A DNA stretch of 64,000 bases, from positions 185,427,556 through 185,491,555 of the forward strand of contig NC_071389.1 in assembly GCF_022682495.2 (NCBI RefSeq), read 5' to 3'. Below are positions 38,201 through 44,684 of the stretch, one piece after another. The notes under the pieces were generated by a model that was not told the DNA's origin, ran no database searches, and saw only the letters and a program-made list of their open reading frames with translations. The DNA comes from Desmodus rotundus. Taxonomy: Eukaryota > Chordata > Mammalia > Chiroptera > Phyllostomidae. The position numbers were made by a program, and so were the translations under genes. How positions within the stretch are numbered: position 1 is the stretch's first letter; each line of letters opens with the position of its first letter.

Positions 38201-39534
38201 TCGTTTTCTGTAGGTCGGAATATTCCTGTGGACCTAAGGAGAAGAAGGACTGAAGGACATCTGATAGGTAAGACCTCACCGACACAATAAATTAAAAGTA
38301 AAGATAAAAGCTTCTTCCAAAAGAAGTTACTCACAGGGACGGTATGAACAATTTTAAAAGAAACTTTTTAATTAGTGGTAAATTAAGAAACGTATAGTAA
38401 TAAATGTTGCTATAATTTCTTACTTTTAAAAACAATTATATCCTATTCAATAGTATGAAGAAAATATCTGCTGCATCACAGAAATATTGATTGTTCCCCC
38501 AACAGATAACCTGTGATACCCAACGATCGTACGATCAAGATCTGTCATTACCGCACAAGGGAATCATTATACCCGTCCTTCCCTTCCCTCAGTTAAAAGG
38601 AATCACTAACTCACAAATAACAGAGTAAAGGGTCCTAACCGAGCGCTCCGGACTCGCTGTTAACAACTTGGAAACAAGATGCTACATTTAGCCCGTGTCT
38701 TCAGACGAACAGGGGGAAGCCAGGAGCAACCAGCTGCCAGCTTTCCTGAGTCATGTTTCTGAATAAAACCGCCTTAGGAAATGGAAAGAACGACAAGTCT
38801 CGGGTTTATCACCGCAGATGTTGACTCTGAATTTATGGGTCTCGGGTTAAGACAAAAAAAAAAAAAAAGCAAAAACACTGTTTTGCAAGAATGACGTGTG
38901 GCTAAAATGACTCCAGAAAGAACGTGCCGAGGCCGGGGACGGCGCGCGTGCACCTGGAACAAACCCCAACTGCGCGAACAGCGCACCCTCCGCCGCCCCG
39001 GGGCGGGAACGGCGAGGCGGGGTGGACTCGGAACAATAACAGGTTCCCATTTCCCCGGGAAGACGAGCCTCTGCCCCGCGGGTCACGCCGCGCGAGACGC
39101 CCTCGGGTAACGGAGCGGCTCCGCGCCGAGCTCGCGCTCCTTCCACCACGTCCCCCGGGCACCCCGGCGACGCCGGCCCAGCTCCACTCTCCGCCGAGAG
39201 CGCCCCCAAGGGGTCCCCGGGCCGCCCCGGCTGCCGCGGCGGGGGCGATCCCGGCCCCCCTCCTCCTCCGGCCGCCCTCCGGGAGCCGGCCGGACGAGAA
39301 CCCGTCCAGGGGCTCACTCCCGGGGCCAACCCCGGGCGCGCACGGCAGCTGGGGCTCCGACCCGAGCGGGGAGTCCGAGGGTCGCCTCCCGCACGGTCGC
39401 CAGACCCCGCCGTCCCCGAGGCTTCAGGCTGCCTCCGGTGCCAGCCAGGGCGGAGGCGGACGGGCCCCCACGTCAGAGGCTCTCACTGACCTGGAGAGGT
39501 GCTTCAGGATCTGTTTTTTGATGAGCCCAGCCAT
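2183..39534 (-). CDS. UHRF1BP1L: UHRF1BP1L (BLTP3B/SHIP164), 5' part, nine coding exons, partial
   Basis: Nine minus-strand exons join in frame (1105 nt, residues 1 to about 368) with consensus GT-AG borders. From the 5' end: 39534-39491, 17288-17126, 15870-15832, 15457-15366, 11851-11662, 11125-10985, 10096-9926, 4365-4185, 2266-2183. The protein opens MAGLIKKQILKHLS, then RFTKNLSPDKINLSTLKGEG, the N-terminal chorein-type start of the VPS13/ATG2-like bridge lipid-transfer family. I recognise it from memory as UHRF1BP1L, a roughly 1460-residue human protein. The family carries lipids along a hydrophobic groove at membrane contacts; this member is linked to endosome and Golgi traffic. Intron 1 is 22 kb. 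The remaining exons lie before position 1. No stop or frameshift is seen. The close paralogue UHRF1BP1 is the main alternative, but divergent placement beside ACTR6 supports UHRF1BP1L. Confidence 0.95.
2490..2720 (-). repeat. MIR-like SINE remnant
   Basis: Contains the MIR core-like pattern (CCCTATGAGAT ... TGAGACACAAAGAAGTTAAG ... TTTGAACCC), diverged. Orientation is uncertain. Confidence 0.55.
3805..4085 (-). repeat. L1 3' end fragment followed by hAT/MER-type remnant
   Basis: 3810-3945 resembles the antisense L1 3' end (TTGTCCCTGGCCATGAGTTC, compare the copy at 57595). 3958-4070 has the ATTCTGATTTAGGTCTG ... GAGAAGCACTG pattern of old hAT-Charlie MER elements. An open frame across it (3502-4119) is not a gene. 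Confidence 0.5.
4185..4365 (-). CDS. UHRF1BP1L: UHRF1BP1L coding exon 8
   Basis: 181 nt: SSTAALSTQQVKTPQASNAP...HICDDIHAKEK plus the first base of a split Glu codon. Acceptor ATCTTTTAG, donor GTAATT. The opening Ser/Thr/Gln-rich linker is the variable part; the NDAIVKLFNDFDVKET helix that follows is well formed. Confidence 0.95.
4366..5317. other. Intron sequence, AT-rich, nothing recognised
   Basis: No coding similarity or identifiable repeat between exon 8 of UHRF1BP1L and the L1 fragment at 5327. Confidence 0.5.
5327..6095 (+). mobile_element. 5'-truncated L1/HAL1 3' fragment
   Basis: Begins inside the ORF1 RRM (QRVPNKMDTHRPTPRHII-like, with frame breaks) and continues through the C-terminal domain region missing from the element at 1041-1739. 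The 3' UTR is related but diverged (CCAAAGAACTGATACTCAAG versus CCAAAGAACTTATAAGTATG). It ends in an A-rich tail. A 9-bp duplication, TAATACTAG, flanks it (5318-5326 and 6096-6104). Confidence 0.75.
6105..8229. other. Intron sequence, mostly unassigned
   Basis: AT-rich unique-looking sequence. 7080-7420 is pyrimidine-rich and vaguely L2-like. Nothing firm was found. Confidence 0.4.
8230..8605 (+). repeat. L2 LINE 3' end
   Basis: Pattern of the L2 3' end: AAATACCCTTCCCCTCACC, GAAACCTTTCCAAACTCTGC, then CTTCAGGGCAGGGTCAG and TATCCCCAGTGTCTGGC. Confidence 0.7.
8606..9925. other. Intron sequence, unassigned
   Basis: No gene or clear repeat seen. 9100-9260 ends in CCTGAATAAAACTGTC, which could be an old LTR poly(A) region, but this is not supported further. 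Confidence 0.35.
9926..10096 (-). CDS. UHRF1BP1L: UHRF1BP1L coding exon 7
   Basis: 171 nt (57 codons, phase 0): LKDCNVIATKLVLILDDLLW...QRKSMAPEPTQ. Acceptor TTTGACAG, donor GTAAGC. The start forms a strand and helix; the end is a low-complexity linker. Confidence 0.96.
10180..10330. repeat. Probable L2 remnant
   Basis: TTCATTCACCCAATATTTAA and GGTGATACAGTGGTAAAAAA are L2-like, heavily diverged. Confidence 0.35.
10985..11125 (-). CDS. UHRF1BP1L: UHRF1BP1L coding exon 6
   Basis: 141 nt (47 codons, phase 0 at both ends): VLTFKEINWQMIRIEADATQ...RVTLKRR. Acceptor CTCTTTAG, donor GTAAGT. Confidence 0.96.
11662..11851 (-). CDS. UHRF1BP1L: UHRF1BP1L coding exon 5
   Basis: 190 nt. Acceptor ACTTTTCCAG, donor GTAAAG. 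It encodes EYGFAEKVVEGITVSVNSIA...LRFTRIQDPQRGE. The alternating hydrophobic beta-strand pattern fits the repeated groove modules of bridge lipid-transfer proteins. Confidence 0.96.
12230..12660 (-). repeat. L2-like remnant
   Basis: TTAACAAATATTTATTGTGC, ATCTACTATGTGAACAACAC opens as L2 elements do when read from the complement of the 3' end. The rest is diverged. Confidence 0.45.
12935..13115 (-). repeat. VES SINE
   Basis: Reverse-strand tRNA-like head ends AGCCAGGGC; B-box-like GGGATCAACCC. Target-site duplication TGACTTATCTTTT (12922-12934) versus TGACTTGTCTTTT (13117-13129). Confidence 0.85.
13265..13400 (-). repeat. MIR remnant
   Basis: TTTCCTCATTTGTAAAATGA followed by ATAATACCTA, the typical MIR core; orientation uncertain. 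Confidence 0.6.
13868..14043 (-). repeat. VES SINE
   Basis: Reverse-strand head with CTCTAACCAACTGAGCTACC and ACAACCTTG. CATATTC occurs on both sides as a probable short target-site duplication. Confidence 0.8.
14045..15365. other. Intron sequence, unassigned
   Basis: No recognisable gene or repeat; a short GTATG/GTGTG run lies near 14650. Confidence 0.4.
15366..15457 (-). CDS. UHRF1BP1L: UHRF1BP1L coding exon 4
   Basis: 92 nt encoding SLDKVIMEMSTCEEPRNPNG...ATASGQ plus AG of a split Ser codon. Acceptor TTTTTATTAG, donor GTGAGC. SLDKVIMEM is the strand following the chorein core; the Pro/Asn-rich part is a likely loop. Confidence 0.95.
15832..15870 (-). CDS. UHRF1BP1L: UHRF1BP1L coding exon 3 (39-nt microexon)
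   Basis: A 39-nt exon encoding IPWTKLKTHPICL, phase 0 on both sides. The acceptor follows a long A/T tract ending TTTTAAG and the donor is GTGAGT. Frame and sequence continue exactly from exon 2 (ASIR) to exon 4 (SLDKVIMEM). Confidence 0.93.
16505..16671 (-). repeat. VES SINE
   Basis: Reverse-strand VES with head ending CCAGCCAGGGC. Flanks CAAACTAAGCCAGACT (from 16483) and CAAACTAAGTCTAGTC (from 16672) form a diverged target-site duplication. Confidence 0.8.
17126..17288 (-). CDS. UHRF1BP1L: UHRF1BP1L coding exon 2
   Basis: Acceptor TTCTCTTTCAG, then 163 nt encoding FTKNLSPDKINL...LPTWLAINKVFCNKASIR, with donor GTGAGA. It carries the core of the chorein N-terminal domain, including the ELKNLELDEEVL segment typical of VPS13-like proteins. 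Confidence 0.95.
17289..18119. other. Start of UHRF1BP1L intron 1, mostly unassigned
   Basis: A/C-rich and AT-rich intron sequence. 17520-17585 contains a degraded VES-like piece (CACAGGCCAGCACTCAATTC). No gene seen. Confidence 0.45.
18120..18640 (+). repeat. Old L1 fragment interrupted by a VES SINE
   Basis: AGGAATGTTCATCTCAATAT ... AGCTAAATGTCC and, past the SINE, ATACTTTTCTGCATGTTTAC resemble the 3' end of L1 ORF2 in old mammalian families. The VES (18313-18508) lies inside it. Confidence 0.55.
18313..18508 (+). repeat. VES SINE, full length
   Basis: Head GCCCTGGCTAGTGTGGCTCA, B-box GGTTCAATTCC, then CT-rich tail. Target-site duplication AAAAATGCACTATA (18299-18312) versus AAAAATGCATTATA (18509-18522). 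Confidence 0.9.
18755..18960 (+). repeat. MIR remnant
   Basis: ATCTATAAAATGGGGAAAAT and AGGATTAAATATAATATATA are MIR-type core and tail. Confidence 0.6.
18961..19987. other. Intron sequence, unassigned
   Basis: AT-rich. Short open frames near 19207-19700 show no family resemblance. Confidence 0.4.
19988..20162 (+). mobile_element. Non-autonomous hAT-like DNA transposon
   Basis: Ends CAGGGATCCCC and GGTTGGGACCGCTG fit the inverted termini of a common mammalian hAT-type element. The interior has CCTGTCAGGAACCAGGCAGC and CAGTCCCTGGTGCCGAAAAG, and the central part has been lost. Confidence 0.7.
20630..20790 (+). repeat. MIR remnant
   Basis: GCCTCAGTTTCCTCATCTAT, AAAATGGGACTAGTAATTAT, then GGGTTGTTTTTAGCATTAA: a well-preserved MIR core. 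Confidence 0.7.
21300..21410. repeat. AT-rich, near-palindromic low-complexity tract
   Basis: About 110 bp almost wholly of A and T with repeated TATATAAT units on both strands. Confidence 0.8.
21411..22840. other. Intron sequence, unassigned
   Basis: No gene or firmly identifiable repeat. Confidence 0.4.
22953..23168 (-). repeat. VES SINE
   Basis: Reverse-strand VES, head ending CACAAGTCAGGGTT. GAAACTGA on both sides (22945 and 23170) is a short target-site duplication. Confidence 0.85.
23508..23740 (+). repeat. VES SINE, full length
   Basis: Head GCCTTGGCTGGTGTGGCTCA, B-box GGTCGCCAGTTCGATTCC, then GATGTTTCTCTCC and CT-rich tail. Confidence 0.9.
24598..25281 (+). mobile_element. Mariner-like DNA transposon, internally deleted copy 1
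   Basis: Near-terminal inverted ends CAGGTCTGTCTGGAA (24601) and, read on the minus strand, GAAGTCTGTCCAGAA (25276). The plus strand holds decayed mariner transposase sequence including PCDF and LFPKLK, the region of the third catalytic Asp (PCD). About 0.68 kb instead of the usual 1.3 kb. It interrupts L1 ORF2-like sequence. Confidence 0.75.
25708..26522. repeat. Inverted repeat, arms of about 100 bp, 0.6 kb apart
   Basis: Left arm 25708-25816 read on the minus strand matches right arm 26421-26522 read on the plus strand: CAGAGTTTGTTTGGCTT, ATTTTTGTAATATGCA and GTAAAGAAAAT are shared in order. The spacer contains a MIR-like piece (26100-26170). No protein is supported. It could be long terminal inverted repeats of an old DNA transposon, or two opposed copies of an unrecognised repeat. 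Confidence 0.7.
26730..27140. repeat. Probable L2 remnant
   Basis: ATTAAGTTCTTACAATGTGC, AGGCACTGGGTG and GGGAAGGCTTCAAGGAGGAT recall L2 sequence; diverged. Confidence 0.4.
27141..29830. other. Intron sequence, unassigned
   Basis: No gene, RNA gene or clear repeat. Confidence 0.4.
29831..29995. repeat. Probable L2 remnant
   Basis: ACAATTACTATGTACCACAG, GGTACAATGGTGAACAAGAC and AGCCTATCAGGGTGATTCTG fit an old L2. Confidence 0.45.
29996..32285. other. Intron sequence, mostly unassigned
   Basis: A tandem repeat of about 17 bp (AATATTGCAAAAAA-like, three copies) lies at 31557-31605. 31640-31880 has fragments of reading frame but no product is recognised. Confidence 0.4.
32290..33540 (+). mobile_element. 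L2 LINE 3' region, split by a hAT element
   Basis: Left part 32290-32780 has L2 ORF 3' patterns (TGCAGAGTGATCCTTGGCTC, TACAAGGCCCCACAAGATCT). Right part 33183-33540 holds the L2 3' end (CACTGAGGGCAGGGATTTTT ... AGCACTCAGCAAATATTTG). The hAT element sits between. Confidence 0.7.
32783..33182 (+). mobile_element. hAT-like DNA transposon inserted in L2
   Basis: Termini GAGGGTGTCCAACCCGC and GGCTGGACACCCCTG are inverted; interior GGCTGCATGTGGCCCAGGAT and AGTGTTTGTGTATTTACTGT is typical of a widespread mammalian hAT family. About 70 bp near 32945 does not fit and may be unrelated. Confidence 0.7.
34030..34105 (+). repeat. Short VES-head SINE with A tail
   Basis: Only the tRNA-like part of VES (CCCTGGCTGGTGTGGCTCAG ... 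GGTTCAATTCC) followed by an A run. Flanks AATGCCCAG (34021-34029) and AATGTCCAG (34106-34114) form a target-site duplication with one mismatch. Confidence 0.75.
34381..34456. repeat. Polypyrimidine tract (CCCT)n/(TTCC)n
   Basis: About 75 bp of nearly pure pyrimidine on the plus strand with repeated CCCT and TTCC units. Confidence 0.9.
34457..35210. other. Intron sequence, mostly unassigned
   Basis: 34890-35020 has an L2-like run (CTGGAATTCTTTGTTGTCAG). Otherwise nothing firm. Confidence 0.35.
35211..35402 (+). mobile_element. MER5A-type hAT-Charlie element
   Basis: Starts AATGGTTCTCAACCAAG, continues GGCATCTAGTGGGTGGAGAT and AAATGTCAATAGTGCTGAG: the MER5A pattern. Confidence 0.75.
35610..35838 (-). 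mobile_element. MER5A/MER5B-type element
   Basis: Reverse-oriented terminus CTTAAGAACCACTG at the right end; TTTAGCAGCATCCCTGGCCT and CTAGATGTCAGTACC in the interior. Confidence 0.75.
35839..36811. other. Intron sequence, unassigned
   Basis: C-rich patches (CCCACCCCACC near 36293) but no gene or clear repeat. Confidence 0.4.
36812..36985 (+). repeat. VES-related SINE, diverged
   Basis: CCTTGGCGGGGTGCTCAGTT, GATTAGAGCACCATCTGATA and ATGCCAAGGTTGTGG belong to the older VES-type subfamily with a longer tail. Confidence 0.75.
36999..37200 (+). repeat. VES-related SINE
   Basis: GTCCTGGCTGAGTGGCCCAG then GTTGCGGGTTTGATCTC, ending in a (TCTG)n and TCTC run at 37134-37160. Confidence 0.8.
37209..37505 (-). 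repeat. VES SINE with expanded polypurine tract
   Basis: Reverse-strand VES 3' tail (TTAAATTGATTTTAGAGAG) leads into about 190 bp of nearly pure purine (37226-37417), then TTGTTGTTCCACTTACCTGT and CCCTGACCAGG. The 5' head is degraded and the exact end is uncertain. Confidence 0.75.
37620..38900. other. Intron 1 of UHRF1BP1L next to the promoter, unassigned
   Basis: Unique-looking sequence without recognisable repeats; it may include regulatory DNA. Confidence 0.4.
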
Positions 39535-39990
39535 GGTGTCGGGGCGGGAGGCGCCGCGCTCTCTCTCGGTTCCTCACTGCCTCCTCTCTTCGTGGCTGTC
39601 TCCTCTCTGTTCGGGTTAACCCGGCCGAAGGAGAGGCGCCTGAGCGCTCACGCCCGGGAAAGACCCGAGGCCCCGGCCGAGGCCACAGCCGCCGCCTCTG
39701 TCGCGGAGGACCGGGAGCATCTCCCTCACGCCGCCGCAGCCGCCGCGGACGCCATCTTGGCTGCAGCATCACCGGGGAGACCTGGGGGAGGGCGGGAGCG
39801 ATACAGGCTCGGGGCGGAGCGAGCGCGAGGAGGGGCGGGGCGAGCGAGAGGAGGGGCGGGGCAACGCGCGTGTGGGGGCGCGGAAGTCTGCAGCCCTGCC
39901 ACGCTGGTCCCAGACTGGGCCGGTGTCCTCAGCTGCCCTGAGGCTTCGGGGTGCTTTGACTCCCGATCCCAAAACCTTGCCGGGCTTTAA
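38920..39990. promoter_or_regulatory. UHRF1BP1L: CpG island and promoter of UHRF1BP1L
   Basis: An abrupt change from AT-rich sequence to about 1 kb of very GC- and CpG-rich DNA around the UHRF1BP1L start codon. Two GC boxes (GGGGCGGGG) lie in a near-tandem pair at about 39832-39862. A YY1-type site, CCAAGATGGC on the minus strand at 39760-39751, sits about 220 bp upstream of the ATG and so probably lies in the 5' UTR. No TATA box is evident, so dispersed transcription starts near 39760-39870 are inferred. Several long open frames here on both strands are GC-driven and not genes. Confidence 0.85.
39491..39534 (-). CDS. UHRF1BP1L: UHRF1BP1L coding exon 1 (start codon)
   Basis: The ATG at 39534-39532 sits inside the CpG island and encodes MAGLIKKQILKHLS plus two bases (AG) of a split Arg codon. 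The donor is GTCAGT at 39490-39485. The start is chosen because it reproduces the conserved family N-terminus, in which the first helix begins the chorein domain. Confidence 0.95.
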
Positions 39991-42010
39991 TCCACCCTCT
40001 CCACCTCTGTACTTCCTGTCGCCATCACTGAGTTTCCTACCACAATCTACTTCTCTTTTTTCATTTCCTCAGAATTTGCTCCACAAACTTTTCTGCTTGC
40101 TCTGCTCTGTTTACCTACTCAGCTTTTTCCATATTCTTGTCTCATTTTGTTTTCCTTTGCTAAGATACCCTGCTTTCCTGGCTAAGTCCTGTAATGTTTC
40201 ATCTGGTGATTCCAATCATCAGGGAAGTAAAAGTTGACAACGTGCCCTAATAGAGACCAGGACTTGGGAATTAAAAAGACTAACCAAGTCCTGGGTCTAG
40301 TATTTTCTAGGTGGTATTTTCTCCAGTGTTAACCCGGAGAAAATAATTTCCTTGTTTTTAGCCTCAGTTTAATCATCTATAAAATGAGCTAATAATATCA
40401 GCCTTACCTACCTCACTAGGTTGTTGTATCTGAAGAAATAAAGATGTAAAATCGTACTTGAATATTTTTGTAAAAACGGAAGGAAAATGTTGGAATAGCA
40501 GGGAGAACTATTACAGCTCTGAGCCTCCACCCCACCCAACCCTAAACCAACATTTTTCATAGGTGAAAATGACCACCCAGTGATTTGTAGAAGAGGAAAA
40601 GAAACTACGCTATCTCTGAGGGATGTATCAAGAAGATGCGTGGGTATGAGTCGAGGAGAGTGGGTAGTTTACACAGAGTCCAACACCTGTCCCTTTCCAA
40701 AGAAAGGAAAGCAGATATATATGGGTTGACTATTTACTCACTTAACATTTATCATGAACCAGCTATTATTCAAATAACTAGGGATGCCTCAATAAAAAAC
40801 GAACAAGTGCCCCTGCCATCAAAGAGTTAAGAGCCTCCTGTGGAAGGTAAATTGCTAATGCTAAGACCTTGAACTCTGTCATTAAACTGGCTCAAATGCT
40901 GGCTCAGCCACTTCGTAGCTGTGTAAACTTGGGCAAGTTATTTATATCTCTCACCCTAAGTTACCATTTAGGACTATTGGAGTAATGGTTTCTAACTCAG
41001 AGTTTCGTGGGGATTAAATGATATTATGCATATAAACTGAGTGCCTAGTATGTGTCAAGCTCTTTAAAATGCTATTATAATGAGCATAATTGCAAACAGA
41101 AACAAAGTACAATGAGAATGCGGGAGGGAATGATTCATTTCTATCTGGTTAAGTCAGAGATTTACAGTGGAAATATTATTTCAAAGTTGAGAATGTCAGC
41201 TTAATGTGTTAAAAAGAACTGGCTCTGAAGTCAAAGACTTGCGTTTGAAACCTAGCCCTGTAGATTTTTAGGTATGCGGTCATAGAAAAAGTATGTGCTC
41301 ATGGGAAAGAATGTGATTTTTTTCCCTATGTGATCATAGGAAAAGAATCTCTGAGCCTCATGGTGCTATTTACCTTCATGAGGTTGTCATGAGTTTTGAA
41401 GTACTTAGAGAATCTGAGATGCAATAGAATGGTATTAATTCACTAGGCAGGAAAAGGATGTTTCAGACAGGTGAAACACAATGATGAAAAAAGACAAAAG
41501 TGTCAAAGTTCATCGCTTCTAAATGGCAAGTAGCCCAATGTTTTGGCTATAACAAAATGTAGATTCCTTTTTCAAAGTAGTAAGTTTTAATAAACTATGC
41601 AGGTTAGTAATTGTAGTTATAGTACCTTTTTATTGAGAAAATGCAGGGTAATAATTTTAATTTTACTCTCCCTGGATTGAAAGAACACACAATGTCACAA
41701 AACCACCATAAATTTAACATTTTAAATTAATTTACATTTTTGTTAGTTGCTATTTAATGATCAAATTTTCAAAAAGTTAAAAACATGACTGTCTTACAAA
41801 TATATAATGAACATGCATCAAAGATTTATTAATTCATTGATGTAAGAACCAGCAAGATAGGGTATAAACCTATTCACTTATTAATATGACTTAAATATGT
41901 TGCACATGTCTACTACATATTTATAGAAGTGTCATGTTTTTAACTGTTTTAAAATTATACATTGCTGAACTATATATCTGAAAAGTAGAACTTACATGTT
42001 TGAGATTATT
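39991..42010. other. Intergenic region with MIR remnants
   Basis: MIR-like pieces at 40355-40470 (TCATCTATAAAATGAGC), 40860-41080 (AGCTGTGTAAACTTGGGCAA) and 41205-41440. The rest is unassigned. No transcription unit is supported. Confidence 0.5.
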
Positions 42011-42033
42011 TGTGCTAAAACCGGGGAGGAGAG

Positions 42034-42068
42034 ATAACTTCTTGGACTTTTGGCTAAGATCAAGTGTA
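42034..42068 (+). pseudogene. 3'-truncated U2 snRNA retrocopy
   Basis: ATAACTTCTTGGACTTTTGG, CTAAGATCAAGTGTA matches the first 35 nt of U2 snRNA apart from a few changes. It is flanked by TAAAACCGGGGAGGAGAGA (42016-42034) and TAAAACCTGGGAGGGGAGA (42067-42085), 17 of 19 identical. Short, 3'-truncated snRNA retrocopies with long duplications are a known pseudogene class. Confidence 0.7.
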
Positions 42069-42085
42069 AAACCTGGGAGGGGAGA

Positions 42086-42955
42086 GTGTGTAGTGTGAAG
42101 GTAAATGGTGTTAGAGCTTTTACAGAAGGGTCTGTGCAGAAGCTGGCTTATACTGGCTTATGAGACCAACTGTGTGCCTCTCTTCCTGACTCTGTGTTCA
42201 GTGTTTGGTGACTTCAAGATAGCTTGACGTTATCTGTTGTAACTGTATTTGTTCCACAGAAGTGGTCAAGCCGTATAAATCAGGGTTTTATTTCCTGGAG
42301 ACCTGATTGTTAAACATTTCCCAGCATAAGATGAGTTGAAGGGGGGTAAAATTGCAAATGCATGCACATTATTTCACAGGCAATGTCAAGCCATGGAAGA
42401 CTTCTACGGAGGGTGGATTTGGGGAGGATGATTGGATTTCTGCTTTAGAAAATGTTGCTGATAATATGCTGGCCGTACAGAGGATAGATAATGATGAGAA
42501 GAGAATGGAGGCAGGATGGGCATTGAAGATACAGTGGCATTATTTCAGGTGAGAGATAAGAGAGTATCAGTAGAGGTGAAAGAAGGTTCATTGCAGAACC
42601 TTAATCTCTCATTCCAGAGATTAATAAGGATTGTAGTTGAAGGTAGTTGAGGTTTCTAACTTGGGTCATTGTGTGGCTCTTGGGGCATACCACTAATTGA
42701 GATAAGTAATGTGGATGTAATAAGCAGTTTTGGAGATGAGATTCAGTTTTGGTTTTGTTGTCTTTGAAATTATCTCAGGGTATCTGGGTAGAAACATTCA
42801 GGTTATAGTTGGAGGCAAAATTCTGCTTTAGGATTTATCAGCATTTAATGATAGCTGAAGCCAAGAACAAAAAAGATCATGATCAAGGAGCATGTAAAGG
42901 AAAACAAAAAGATAAGCTTAAATGTGAAAAGGCTGATAACCAGGAGAGACAAGGT
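42086..42955. other. Intergenic, unassigned
   Basis: No gene or repeat recognised. Confidence 0.4.
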
Positions 42956-42967
42956 TGAAAGAACGTA

Positions 42968-43189
42968 ATTTTTAAAAAGATTTTACATGTTTACTTATAG
43001 AGAGAGGGGGAGGGGAGGGAGAAAGAGAGGGAGAGAAACATCAATGTGTGAGATATATATTGATGGGTTGCCTCTCACACAACCCCAGCTGTGGACCTGG
43101 CCTGCAACTCAAGCCTGTGCCCCGCCTGGGAATCCAACCTTTCAGTTTGCAGGCCAGCACTCAATCCACTGAGCAATACCAGCCAGGGC
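42968..43189 (-). repeat. VES SINE
   Basis: Reverse-strand head ends CCAGCCAGGGC. Target-site duplication TGAAAGAACGTA (42956-42967) versus TGAAAGAGTGTA (43190-43201). Confidence 0.85.
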
Positions 43190-43489
43190 TGAAAGAGTGT
43201 ATTTTAAAAGATAAGAAACTGATATTGGTGGTAGCTGCTCTATGATATAAAATGTATAAAATATTCTTTACATGATTGTAGTAAGGGACCTTATCAATTG
43301 AATATTAGAGAAAATAAAATCACTAAAATTTGGCATAATTTTGGACATTCAGTGACTTTTTTGATACAAAGGGATGTCAACACCAATGGAACAGAGTGCC
43401 TGACTTCAAGGAGTTTGCAAGGTATACAAGTTAACAGAGAATGATCGTATGTATTAAAAGGATGATGATGATGGTGGTGGTTATAACCA

Positions 43490-43875
43490 CTACCAGGCAC
43501 TTGACTTTTATTGTTTGCTCTTCATAAACAATTCTGCAAGTGGTGCTGTTAATATTATTCCATTATACAGATGAAAAAACTAAGGCGTAGCAAGGTTAAA
43601 TAACCTTTCTGCCCATCTAGTAGCAAAGCCCCAATTTGAGCTAGGCGTTTGAATTCAGAGACTGCACTCTTAACCATGTCTTTGATTTCTGTAATAGTAC
43701 CTCATTCAGAAATTGTAAAGATTAAATTAGTTAACATATGTAAAGCTCTTAGAGCAGTTTACCCACGTGCATTAAGTGTCGCGTATTATTCATTATCATC
43801 TTCATTGTCCAAGGTTACACAGCCATTTTGTGGCAGGGTCCAGATCCAGTCCAAAATTCATTCTCTTATCCATTA
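43490..43875. repeat. MIR remnants
   Basis: ATTCCATTATACAGATGAAA, AAACTAAGGCGTAGCAAGG and, further on, AAGGTTACACAGCCATTTTG are MIR-like. Confidence 0.55.
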
Positions 43876-44339
43876 TGATATAAAGGAGTTAGCCGAGAGC
43901 ATTACCGGAACACAAAGGAGGAACACCTAATTTTAGGAAGGGGAACGGAGAAGTACTCGCACATGTCCAATGTTGGGAAGACTTTTTTGATAAGAAAGAT
44001 GCAGAGTTCCGTCCTTATGAGTAAGTAGACAGGGGAACTGTGTGAGTGTGAGTAAAAAAGCAAGGCGGTTGACGCAACAGCATATTTGTAATTCAGGGTA
44101 GTTGGATCCTGCAGTAGGACGGGCAACGGCGGGGAATGAGGCTGAAAAGACCTCATAACCAATACTATACTGAATATGTTTTTGCACTTTATTATACATA
44201 ATTGTCACTGTTTGAACAATATTATCCGAACATATACACACACACACCTAGTTCGCTACAGAAGTTAGAAGAAAGTTGCAGTAGCGATTCAAACTGCGAA
44301 GTAAAGGACAAATTCGCAATGGGCGAAAAAGCGTTTAGT

Positions 44340-44616
44340 CCCTTCCACTCGTGGATCTCGCCATGACGTAAATGGGTTAGGCTGGAGCACGCCAGTACTG
44401 ACTCTTGCGGAAGAGCAGGGCAGCGAGGCCGTTTCTGGCTTCCGGCGTCCTCCGTTGCTAAGGCAAACCGGAAGCGCACCTTTAAGCTCCACCCACACAA
44501 ACCAAAAAGGGCCCGGAAAAAAAAAAAAAAAAGACTTACGAGAGAAGGGCCGGCAACAGAAGGAAACGGGGCCTTTTAGTTTTTTGTTTTTTGGATTTTT
44601 TTTTTTTTTTGCTAAA
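44340..44616 (+). promoter_or_regulatory. ACTR6: ACTR6 promoter and 5' UTR
   Basis: A short CpG-containing region just before the ACTR6 start. Visible sites are a CRE-like TGACGTAA (44364-44371), two ETS-type sites (CTTCCGG at 44439-44445; ACCGGAAGCG at 44467-44476) and GCGGAAG at about 44408. There is no TATA box. ETS/CRE promoters are typical of housekeeping genes. The 5' UTR contains an A run (about 44519-44532) and a T run (about 44598-44610) just before the ATG. Confidence 0.7.
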
Positions 44617-44684
44617 ATGACGACGTTAGTGTTGGATAACGGAGCCTACAATGCCAAAATCGGTTACAGTCATGAAAATGTCTC
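44617..44684 (+). CDS. ACTR6: ACTR6 exon 1 coding part
   Basis: [20 protein letters not shown], then NV and two bases of a split Ser codon. Donor GTAAGT. Holds the first phosphate-binding loop of the actin fold. Confidence 0.97.

Noticed and set aside
38847..39990. Several long open frames on both strands in the CpG island
   Set aside because: They overlap each other and the known exon 1, are Pro/Arg/Ala-rich, and are explained by scarcity of stop codons in GC-rich DNA.
44455..44616. An upstream in-frame extension of ACTR6
   Set aside because: The frame is open upstream, but the only start there is TTG and the segment is promoter/5' UTR with homopolymer runs. The ATG at 44617 matches the family N-terminus.
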